From Planctomycetaceae bacterium (GTDB lineage Bacteria; Planctomycetota; Planctomycetia; Pirellulales; Thermoguttaceae), in contig JAITQJ010000303.1 of the NCBI GenBank assembly GCA_031288955.1, positions 1-5,800 on the forward strand: a stretch of 5,800 bases of DNA, in the 5' to 3' direction. The notes under the pieces were generated by a model. The model was not told the origin of the DNA and did no database searches. It saw only the letters and a list, made by a program, of their open reading frames with translations. Positions 1 to 5,002 of the stretch are shown here, piece by piece. Position 1 is the first letter of the stretch; each line of letters starts with the position of its first letter. Position numbers and translations under genes: made by a program.

Positions 1-52
1 CTAGAGAGGTCGGTTTTGCAACTTTTCGTTGCGGTAAAAGTGTTGCGAACAT
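1..52 (-). CDS. N-terminal fragment of an unidentified protein, cut by the window edge
   Basis: Reading leftwards from an ATG at 52-50, 17 codons stay open to the edge, giving MFATLLPQRKVAKPTSL. The strongest support is the start site: AAAGGAG (66-60) sits 7 nt before the ATG, an ideal Shine-Dalgarno arrangement and the best one in the window. A perfect TTGACA with a possible -10 lies further upstream on the same strand. The first residues are mixed hydrophobic and basic, and no family can be recognised from so little. It lies downstream of the methyltransferase gene on the same strand, across a 239-bp gap, and having its own promoter suggests separate transcription. An open stretch of 17 codons alone would be weak evidence; the ribosome binding site carries the call. 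Confidence 0.62.
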   Translation of the reverse strand, partial: MFATLLPQRKVAKPTSL

Positions 53-59
53 AGCAGTT

Positions 60-66
60 CTCCTTT
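60..66 (-). promoter_or_regulatory. Strong Shine-Dalgarno site for the left-edge gene
   Basis: On the minus strand AAAGGAG is followed by a 7-nt spacer (AACTGCT) and ATG at 52. This is a near-perfect match to the anti-16S rRNA sequence. It is notable because the other genes in the window have weak or no such site, and it decides the start of the partial gene. Confidence 0.65.
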
Positions 67-110
67 CGAAATGAGTGTTACATAGAGGCGGAATACCTCC
101 ATTGTTATTA

Positions 111-139
111 AGCGTAACGTGTCAACTAACAAATGTCAA
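111..139 (-). promoter_or_regulatory. Candidate sigma-70 promoter for the left-edge gene
   Basis: On the minus strand a perfect -35 TTGACA (139-134) is followed by a 17-nt spacer and TACGCT (116-111). TACGCT keeps the three most important -10 bases (first T, second A, last T) but matches only 3 of 6. Transcription would start near 104, leaving a 5' leader of roughly 50 nt before the ATG at 52. A second exact TTGACA lies at 125-120, 14 nt downstream of the first, but has no usable -10 at the right distance. This is a pattern match only. Confidence 0.4.
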
Positions 140-182
140 TAGGGATATTTTGAGAATTTTTATTTTTTTTTTTATTTTTATC

Positions 183-206
183 AATTTTGCCAATTTTTGC
201 AAAATT
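183..206. repeat. Short perfect inverted repeat in the AT-rich gap
   Basis: AATTTTGC (183-190) and GCAAAATT (199-206) are perfect 8-bp inverted arms around an 8-nt loop. It lies 86 bp downstream of the methyltransferase stop codon. The stem has only two G-C pairs and no U-run follows it in the minus direction, so it is a poor intrinsic terminator. It could be a weak 3' structure or chance in AT-rich DNA. Confidence 0.4.
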
Positions 207-291
207 TCCCCCTATTTACTCACCAATCCCTAATCCTTCTCCTCCTTTTTTGCTTTTGCGGACAAAACTATTACTGTAGGACAAGTCTATT

Positions 292-1335
292 CTATTCTGC
301 ACTTTTCCAATGTGCTGCCGCGGCGGTAAATGCGCGGATGTTTTCCGGCGGAGTTTCGGCGGGTAATGCACAACCGCTGCCGGGAACAATGTCTTTACCT
401 TGAAAAAGATTTAACAATGCAGACGTTTCCGAGCGGACTGTTTCCGCCGTGCCGTTGCAAAAAACGCCCGACGGGTCAATGACACCGAAGACAACTGCCC
501 TGCCCTGCATTAAACCTTTTACTTTCGCAATGTCTGTTTTGTAATCAATTTCAACACCGGCAAAACCGATTTCCGACCAAGGTTCAAGAATCGCATCCGT
601 TTTGCCGCAGATATGGCAGACCGTTTGAATACCGTCTTTGCGCAAATCTTCTGCCAAACGTTTCTGGAATGGAGCGGCAAACTTGCGGTACATTTTCGGA
701 CTAATTAAGTCTGGACTTGCCATACTATCGCCGAAACTCGTTATGTCTGCACCGGCATCTTTTACAAGACGATGAAACGCCAAGTGTACGTCATAACAGC
801 GGTCAATCAACCGCAAAATCGGCTCTTCCCGTTTTTTATCCGTCAAAGCAGTCATCATATTTGTTAAACCGAAAACGGCGGCAGCCAAACTGAACGGACC
901 TTGGTCGGCATTGCCCCTGATAAATAATTCACCGCCGACTTGCGAACGGATTAGCCGGATAGCGTCAAGATAAATGCGGATACGGCTGTCCCGATTGAGT
1001 TTATCTGCCGTGATACTGTCGATAACTTCGTCCAGACGTTCGGAAACCGGTTTGATGACTTTGGCGGGCAAATCTTCTTCTTCGTGAATCCCGGCTCCCA
1101 AAGCGTGTGCTTCAAGCGTTGTATCGGCATCGGTTAATATCGCATCGAGGCTGTATTTTCGCGACGTTTCAACGAAAACGCGGCACATTGTTTCCGGCGA
1201 GGAGCGGAACTGCTGCTGTGTTAAACCGCAGTCCCGAACGGCAAACATAAAGTTATGCAGCATTACCGGTATTCTGTCGGGCGGTTGCTTGCGGAGGACA
1301 CAATTTATCCGTTCATAGCCAGTCATTGTATTCAT
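292..1335 (-). CDS. UroD/MtaA-family (zinc-type, corrinoid-linked) methyltransferase
   Basis: This 347-residue protein belongs to the uroporphyrinogen decarboxylase superfamily, in the branch of cobalamin-dependent methyltransferases (MtaA, MtbA, CmuA). Those enzymes move a methyl group between a corrinoid protein and a thiol such as coenzyme M. Visible signatures are the N-terminal RKQPPDRIPV (15-24), GPFSLA (146-151), GDSMASPDLISPKMYRKF (202-219), and the zinc ligands His241 and Cys243 in CHICGKT plus Cys322 in GSGCALP. This H-x-C...C pattern is the family's zinc site. The RQAGRY-type N-terminal motif of true haem-pathway UroD is absent, so a porphyrin decarboxylase role is unlikely. Length matches the family (about 340). 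I chose the ATG at 1335 because the 55 residues encoded upstream do not resemble the family and a promoter ends just before it; the ATG at 1326 is an alternative. No corrinoid protein gene is nearby, so substrate and acceptor are unknown. The cytoplasmic location is inferred. Confidence 0.85.
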   Translation of the reverse strand: MNTMTGYERINCVLRKQPPDRIPVMLHNFMFAVRDCGLTQQQFRSSPETMCRVFVETSRKYSLDAILTDADTTLEAHALGAGIHEEEDLPAKVIKPVSERLDEVIDSITADKLNRDSRIRIYLDAIRLIRSQVGGELFIRGNADQGPFSLAAAVFGLTNMMTALTDKKREEPILRLIDRCYDVHLAFHRLVKDAGADITSFGDSMASPDLISPKMYRKFAAPFQKRLAEDLRKDGIQTVCHICGKTDAILEPWSEIGFAGVEIDYKTDIAKVKGLMQGRAVVFGVIDPSGVFCNGTAETVRSETSALLNLFQGKDIVPGSGCALPAETPPENIRAFTAAAAHWKSAE

Positions 1336-1342
1336 TTTGGGT

Positions 1343-1371
1343 ATTGTACCGCTTGAAGTAGAGAACTGCAA
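1343..1371 (-). promoter_or_regulatory. Candidate promoter giving a leaderless methyltransferase mRNA
   Basis: On the minus strand TTGCAG (1371-1366, 3 of 6 matches to TTGACA) is followed by a 17-nt spacer and TACAAT (1348-1343, 5 of 6 to TATAAT). Seven bases separate the -10 from the ATG, so transcription would begin at or within a base or two of the A at 1335. No Shine-Dalgarno site precedes the ATG, which fits a leaderless message. This supports the start at 1335 over any upstream codon. It is a pattern match. Confidence 0.5.
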
Positions 1372-1513
1372 ATACCGTCTTGGAGAAAGACAAAACAATA
1401 CAAAAATGATTCTGTCTTTTTCGTGGTTAAAAAAGCGGGAAACATTGCGGCGAATTAGGCAAGCGAGGCGATTTGTAATGATTAAACCCGTTTGAAACAC
1501 TTTTTACTTTTAA

Positions 1514-1534
1514 CCGTTCCGATAATACGAACGG
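1514..1534. repeat. Dyad symmetry in the divergent intergenic region
   Basis: CCGTTC (1514-1519) and GAACGG (1529-1534) are perfect inverted halves around 9 bp. The dyad sits just upstream of where a -35 box for the flgE -10 candidate would fall, which is where an activator could bind. A 6-bp dyad with free spacing is expected about once by chance in an intergenic region this long, so a regulator site is only a possibility. Confidence 0.25.
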
Positions 1535-1557
1535 GGATACGTTACGAAAAAACGCAT

Positions 1558-1563
1558 TATAAC
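1558..1563 (+). promoter_or_regulatory. Possible -10 element for flgE
   Basis: TATAAC matches 5 of 6 bases of the sigma-70 -10 consensus and lies 9 bp before the flgE ATG, so transcription would start about 2-3 nt before the start codon, nearly leaderless. There is no recognisable -35 at 16-18 bp and no extended TG. If it is real, an activator or a different sigma factor would probably be needed. No Shine-Dalgarno site precedes the ATG. Confidence 0.3.
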
Positions 1564-1572
1564 GAAAATACT

Positions 1573-3696
1573 ATGGGACTCGGACTTGAATCGGCAATTC
1601 ACACAGCACATACGGGAATGAAAGCGGCTGAAAAATCGCTCAACGTTTCCGGTACGAACCTTTCCAATGCCAATACCATCGGCTATAAAGCCGAAAGAGC
1701 GGACTTTGCCGACTTCCTCTATTACACATACCGGCTCGGAACAACGCCCGGCACAGGTTATTCTGCCGGTACAAATCCGCTGCAAATCGGTATGGGCGTT
1801 TCATTTGCCGGTACAACGACCGATTTTTCGCAAGGTTCGTTCAAAGAAGGAATGACCAATTCCGATGTCGCTATCAACGGTAACGGCTTTTTAATCACGC
1901 ATCGTGAAGGCAGCACGCAGCAATACTATACCCGCAACGGTGCGCTGAAAGTCAACGAAAACTTCGATTTAGTAACCAATACCGGTCTGTATGTTCTGGG
2001 CTACGGAATCAACGATAAATATGAGATTCAGCAGAACGAATTGACCAACCTGAAAATTCCAATCGGCGAGATGCACCTTGCCGCCGAAACGCAGCACGTG
2101 AAAATTGAAGGTATTGTCGATGCAATCGGCGACAGCGGAACACAGGGGACGGTTTTGCAGACCGCCCCGATGACCGACTTATCAAAAGGACAGCCGGAAG
2201 TTCTTGCCGCACCGACAGTTACAAAAACAGCAGGTGCCGTTGAGCCGGGCAGTTATCAGTATTACCTTACATATACTGATGCGGCGGGCAACGAAAGCGT
2301 ACCGGCGGCATTAGGCGAGGTCAATATCAACGATGAATCGCAAGATGTTGCGTTTAGCAATCTGCCGACCGATACGACCGGCAACTGGACGGGACGCAAA
2401 ATTTACCGGAGTTCGACGACCGACCCGACGAATGTTCGTCTTGCCGGTGAAATAGGTAATATGGATGCCGCAGCAGTTTTTACCGACAACGTAACCAATG
2501 CACAACTGGCGGAAAATCCGGTGGTTAGTTTTGCCGGTCGCGGCGAAACATTAGTCAATCGGGATACGAAACTCGTTAATGTCGGCAAGTTCGGGGAAAG
2601 CGGTTTTGCGAACGTGTTTGAAGTTGGCGCGTTGACTTTGACACCGCAGAAAGGCAATCAGGAATTACGGGCGGCAACGCTGGAAATAACGGCAGACACA
2701 ACGGTCGGGCAGTATCTTGATTTCCTGAATGAAGCGTATGGTATCCGCAGTGCTGCCGCCGGTGTTCCGGCAGACCAAGGGACGATTGGACAAACGATTA
2801 ACGGCGGTAATCAAGGGGCGGCAGTCATTGACGGAGTGTTTTATTTTCTCGGTAACAGCGGCACGGAAAATACGCTGCACTTCGATGCAGACGATATGAA
2901 CCTGACAACGCCTACGGAACCGTATCCGAAACACATTGACCTGGGCTGGGGACAAGTTGCCGGTCAAAAACAAGATTCCGCCGGTTCAAGCGTTTCGACA
3001 GATTTACAAGTATATGATTCGCTCGGCACGCCGATAAATGTCCGAATGACGCTTGTTTTAGAGTCGAAGAGCAACACGGAAACGGTGTACCGCTGGTATG
3101 CAGATTCGGCACAAAATCAGCCGGAAGGCGGCAGTGCGATTGCGACGGGAACAGGCTTGATACGTTTCGACCAGAACGGACGTTTGATTGGGGCATCGAA
3201 TGCCACCGTAGAGGTACAGCGGACGCAAGTTGCGGCAGTCAGTCCGCTGGATTTCAACTTTGAGGTGAACTTTGATTCGCTGATGGCATTGGCAACGAAT
3301 TCGCCGGATGTAATGCAGACGGAACAGGACGGGGCGGCGGCGGGAACGCTTTACGATTTCAGTATCGAAGCGGACGGCACGATACTGGGGCGTTTTACGA
3401 GCGGAGAACAGCGGGCATTGGGGCAGATACCGCTGGCGACTTTCCGTAACAATGAAGGCTTATACAAGGCGGGAGACAGTTTGTATTTGGCGGGAACGAA
3501 CAGCGGCGATGCGAAGATTAACATTGCCGGCAAGGACGGTGTCGGTGTGTTCAAGAGCAACGCATTGGAGTTGTCGAATACGGATATGGGAACGGAAATG
3601 ATAGATATGATTCTTTCCTCGGCAATGTACAGAGCGAATGCAAAAGTGATGACGACTTCCAACGAGATGTACGATGCCTTATTGAGGATTACTTAA
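1573..3696 (+). CDS. flgE: Flagellar hook protein FlgE, large form
   Basis: FlgE polymerises into the flexible hook joining the flagellar rod to the filament outside the cell. The 707-residue product has the N-terminal rod/hook helix (about 4-45, with NVSGTNLSNANTIGYKAER), the FlgE/F/G-type segment GMTNSDVAINGNGFLI (93-108), the FlaE domain start (474-500, with LQVYDSLGTPINVRM), and the C-terminal helix (668-707, ending MYRANAKVMTTSNEMYDALL) used for axial polymerisation. Enterobacterial FlgE is about 400 residues. The extra 300 lie mainly between 205 and 470: first a fibronectin-like module (about 208-320, with GSYQYYLTYTDAAGNES and GRKIYRSS), then a second unit with TTVGQYLDFLNEAYGI (375-391). 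The protein has no cysteine and no signal peptide, as expected for flagellar type III export. The start is the ATG at 1573, because the helix begins right after it and the upstream in-frame 27 codons are unrelated. Neighbours are not flagellar. FlgF/FlgG are less likely given the length and FlaE domain. Confidence 0.92.
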   Translation: MGLGLESAIHTAHTGMKAAEKSLNVSGTNLSNANTIGYKAERADFADFLYYTYRLGTTPGTGYSAGTNPLQIGMGVSFAGTTTDFSQGSFKEGMTNSDVAINGNGFLITHREGSTQQYYTRNGALKVNENFDLVTNTGLYVLGYGINDKYEIQQNELTNLKIPIGEMHLAAETQHVKIEGIVDAIGDSGTQGTVLQTAPMTDLSKGQPEVLAAPTVTKTAGAVEPGSYQYYLTYTDAAGNESVPAALGEVNINDESQDVAFSNLPTDTTGNWTGRKIYRSSTTDPTNVRLAGEIGNMDAAAVFTDNVTNAQLAENPVVSFAGRGETLVNRDTKLVNVGKFGESGFANVFEVGALTLTPQKGNQELRAATLEITADTTVGQYLDFLNEAYGIRSAAAGVPADQGTIGQTINGGNQGAAVIDGVFYFLGNSGTENTLHFDADDMNLTTPTEPYPKHIDLGWGQVAGQKQDSAGSSVSTDLQVYDSLGTPINVRMTLVLESKSNTETVYRWYADSAQNQPEGGSAIATGTGLIRFDQNGRLIGASNATVEVQRTQVAAVSPLDFNFEVNFDSLMALATNSPDVMQTEQDGAAAGTLYDFSIEADGTILGRFTSGEQRALGQIPLATFRNNEGLYKAGDSLYLAGTNSGDAKINIAGKDGVGVFKSNALELSNTDMGTEMIDMILSSAMYRANAKVMTTSNEMYDALLRIT

Positions 3697-3720
3697 GAGA
3701 CTACTTATAAAATTGCGAAG

Positions 3721-3767
3721 CCGCGAAGGACTCAAAGAAGAGAGACAGAACGTTGCGTTCTTCGCGG
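3721..3767. repeat. Palindromic intergenic repeat (REP/MITE-like) after flgE
   Basis: CCGCGAAG (3721-3728) pairs perfectly with CTTCGCGG (3760-3767). Pairing continues inward through GGAC/GTTC (one G-U), then after a mismatch CAA/TTG, closing a loop of about 13 nt. The left side also shows 8-9-bp near repeats: TTGCGAAG (3713), CCGCGAAG (3721), GACTCAAAG (3729). Such GCGAAG/GCAAAG-rich units resemble the dispersed intergenic repeats common in many environmental bacterial genomes, which I know as a sequence style and not from a search here. The hairpin is followed by an A-run, not a U-run, on the plus strand, so it is not a standard terminator for flgE. It could still protect the 3' end or slow transcription. 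Confidence 0.6.
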
Positions 3768-3781
3768 TAAAAAAGTATAAA
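3753..3781 (+). promoter_or_regulatory. Candidate promoter for the family 2 glycosyltransferase
   Basis: TTGCGT (3753-3758, 3 of 6) is followed by a 17-nt spacer and TATAAA (3776-3781, 5 of 6). Transcription would start near 3788, giving a leader of about 27 nt before the ATG at 3815. The -35 falls inside the right arm of the palindromic repeat. A second pair, TTCGCG (3761-3766) and TACAAT (3784-3789), also 17 nt apart, overlaps it. Either would exclude the upstream in-frame TTG at 3713 as the start. Confidence 0.42.
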
Positions 3782-3814
3782 ATTACAATAGTTCTTGGTA
3801 TCCTTTTGAAAACA

Positions 3815-4783
3815 ATGCAACTGTCAATCGTTATTCCCGTTTTTAATGAAGCCGAAAGTTTGCGGCAACTGCACAGCGAAATTGCGAACGTTGCGGCAGA
3901 GAATCACTACGACCTCGAAATTATTTTTGTCGATGACGGTTCCAGCGATGACGGTTGGCGTGTCATCACACAGATTGCCGAAGGCGATGAGCGGGTCAAA
4001 GCCGTCCGGTTCCGGCGCAATTTCGGCAAAGCCGCCGCACTGCAAGCCGGTTTCAATGCGGCGAACGGCGAATTCATTTTGACGATGGATGCGGATTTGC
4101 AGGACAATCCCCGTGAAATACCGGATTTTCTGCGGCTAATGGATACCGGTCTTGTTGTTGTCAGCGGTTGGAAAAAATTGCGGCACGACCCGATACACAA
4201 GGTTTTTCCGTCCCGCTGTTTCAATGAGATGGTCAGTTGGTTAACCGGCGTGAAACTGCACGACCATAATTGCGGTATGAAGTGTTACCGCCGGGAAATT
4301 TTCGACAACGTGAAACTGTACGGCGAGATGCACCGCTTCATTCCTGTTTTGGCTGCGGCGAAAGGTTTCAAAACCGGCGAAAAAGTTGTCGAACACCGGG
4401 CGCGGCAATTCGGTCATTCCAAATACGGATTCAGCCGGTTCGTGAAAGGCTTTTTGGATTTGCTGACGGTTTGGTTTTTGACACGATACAGTCAGCGTCC
4501 GCTGCACTTGTTCGGAACGGTTGGATTGATTGGCGGGGCTGCTGCAATGTTGTTAATTATAATCAGTTTAATACCAATACTTTGTTCGTACCGTTCTCCC
4601 ATCGTTATTCCCTGCGCTGTTCTCGGCACTTGCCTGTCTGCTTTGACGCTTGCGGCTTTTTTTATCTCTTTTGGCTTATCGGCAGAGTTGTCGGTCTATC
4701 AGTTCAACCGTAATGATGCGTATTATGCCGTCAAGGAAACGCTTCATCTTGATAAACAGCGGCAAACCGTTAATAATGGGTAG
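3815..4783 (+). CDS. Polyprenyl-phosphate glycosyltransferase, GT family 2 (DPM1/GtrB/ArnC-like)
   Basis: This enzyme class transfers a sugar from a nucleotide donor to undecaprenyl (polyprenyl) phosphate on the cytoplasmic face of the inner membrane, making a lipid-linked donor for envelope glycans or lipid A changes. The 322-residue product has an N-terminal GT-A fold with IVIPVFNE (5-12), VDDGSSDDG (39-47), the metal-binding DAD in MDADLQDNP (91-99), LHDHNCGMKCYRREIF (148-163), GEMHRFIPVLA (170-180) and HRARQFGHSKYGFSRF (194-209). Two membrane helices follow (about 233-257 and 262-288), the usual GtrB/ArnC layout and length. The ATG at 3815 begins exactly at the family's conserved N-terminus; the 34 codons upstream derive from the palindromic repeat and are unlike the family. 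No clear Shine-Dalgarno site is present. The sugar is not predictable. Its neighbour across the tRNA is a glycan-initiating transferase, so an exopolysaccharide or O-antigen-like role is inferred. Confidence 0.88.
   Translation: MQLSIVIPVFNEAESLRQLHSEIANVAAENHYDLEIIFVDDGSSDDGWRVITQIAEGDERVKAVRFRRNFGKAAALQAGFNAANGEFILTMDADLQDNPREIPDFLRLMDTGLVVVSGWKKLRHDPIHKVFPSRCFNEMVSWLTGVKLHDHNCGMKCYRREIFDNVKLYGEMHRFIPVLAAAKGFKTGEKVVEHRARQFGHSKYGFSRFVKGFLDLLTVWFLTRYSQRPLHLFGTVGLIGGAAAMLLIIISLIPILCSYRSPIVIPCAVLGTCLSALTLAAFFISFGLSAELSVYQFNRNDAYYAVKETLHLDKQRQTVNNG
4749..4777 (+). promoter_or_regulatory. Candidate promoter of the tRNA-Leu gene, inside the preceding CDS
   Basis: TTGATA (4749-4754, 5 of 6) and AATAAT (4772-4777, 5 of 6) are exactly 17 nt apart. 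Transcription would start near 4784, about 24 nt before the mature tRNA 5' end, a normal leader for RNase P processing. The promoter lies in the last codons of the glycosyltransferase gene. It is the best combined -35/-10 match I found in the window. Confidence 0.58.
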
Positions 4784-4807
4784 TGAGATGGTTATTGCAG
4801 GCATTGA

Positions 4808-4889
4808 GCGGGCGTGGCGGAATTGGCAGACGCGCCGGATTTAGGATCCGGTGCCGCAAGGCTTGGAGGTTCAAGTCCTCTCGCCCGTA
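4808..4889 (+). tRNA. tRNA-Leu, anticodon UAG
   Basis: The 82-nt sequence folds as a class II tRNA. The acceptor arms GCGGGCG (4808-4814) and CGCCCGT (4882-4888) pair with a terminal G-U and A73 as discriminator, the leucine identity base. The D-stem is GCG/CGC (4817-4819, 4831-4833) with GG at 4825-4826. The anticodon stem CCGGA/TCCGG encloses TTTAGGA, giving TAG at 4842-4844, which reads CUA and other CUN codons. The long variable arm GCC-GCAA-GGC (4853-4862) and the T-arm GGAGG-TTCAAGT-CCTCT (4865-4881) complete it. CCA is not encoded (AAA follows), so a CCA-adding enzyme is needed. It starts 24 bp after the glycosyltransferase stop. Confidence 0.97.
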
Positions 4890-4933
4890 AAACAGTAATG
4901 TCAGCGGTGATAATTTCGGCTCCTGCGGCTTTT

Positions 4934-4962
4934 TTGTGTTATATTTTCAGATATGTTATAAT
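4934..4962 (+). promoter_or_regulatory. Candidate extended -10 promoter of the sugar-phosphate transferase
   Basis: TTGTGT (4934-4939, 3 of 6) is 17 nt from a perfect TATAAT (4957-4962), which is preceded by TGT (4954-4956), making an extended -10. Transcription would start near 4969, giving a leader of about 34 nt to the ATG at 5003. It excludes the in-frame ATGs at 4898 and 4961, which lie upstream of or inside the -10. It also separates this gene from the tRNA and glycosyltransferase. Confidence 0.57.
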
Positions 4963-5002
4963 GTGGCAGTATATCGTCTCCATTGGATACCCCTTACGGA
5001 TT

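Larger units (their letters stand above)
53..291. other. AT-rich intergenic region between two minus-strand genes
   Basis: This 239-bp stretch holds the promoter and ribosome binding site of the left-edge gene at its left end. Between about 141 and 210 it is extremely AT-rich, with an 11-T run at 163-173 (A-run on the transcribed minus strand). I see no convincing coding sequence. An open frame on the plus strand from 197 runs into the antisense of the methyltransferase 3' end and has no family character. No GC-rich hairpin followed by a U-run could be found for the methyltransferase transcript. Confidence 0.6.

Noticed and set aside
197..403. Plus-strand 68-codon frame with a hydrophobic stretch and cysteines resembling a small lipoprotein signal
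   Set aside because: Its second half is antisense to the conserved 3' end of the methyltransferase gene, there is no ribosome binding site, and the hydrophobic part comes from T-rich DNA.
1336..1500. N-terminal extension of the methyltransferase to a GTG at 1500
   Set aside because: The 55 extra residues do not resemble the family, the start lacks a ribosome binding site, and the candidate promoter lies inside this stretch.
1518..1525. Sigma-28 (FliA) promoter for flgE, from TCCGATAA
   Set aside because: The -10 half matches 7 of 8 bases, but no TAAA-type -35 is present at the needed 15-bp spacing, and hook genes are usually not sigma-28 dependent.
1492..1572. N-terminal extension of FlgE from a TTG at 1492
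   Set aside because: The conserved axial-protein helix starts right after the ATG at 1573; the extra 27 residues are not family-like and would interfere with the usual N-terminal arrangement.
3721..3767. Standard rho-independent terminator for flgE
   Set aside because: The stem is strong, but on the plus strand it is followed by an A-run, not a U-run; a non-canonical 3' role is left open under the repeat.
3713..3814. N-terminal extension of the family 2 glycosyltransferase from a TTG at 3713
   Set aside because: The 34 codons are translated from the palindromic repeat and promoter; the family's conserved N-terminus begins at the ATG at 3815.
4808..4889. tRNA-Leu as an integration (att) site for a mobile element
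   Set aside because: There is no integrase, no repeated copy of the tRNA 3' end in the window, and both flanks look like ordinary core genes.
4910..4935. Intrinsic terminator after the tRNA, suggested by a GC-rich stretch followed by six T
   Set aside because: No complementary arms of more than about 3 bp could be found before the T-run, so a stable hairpin is not supported. The Ts also overlap the -35 of the next promoter.
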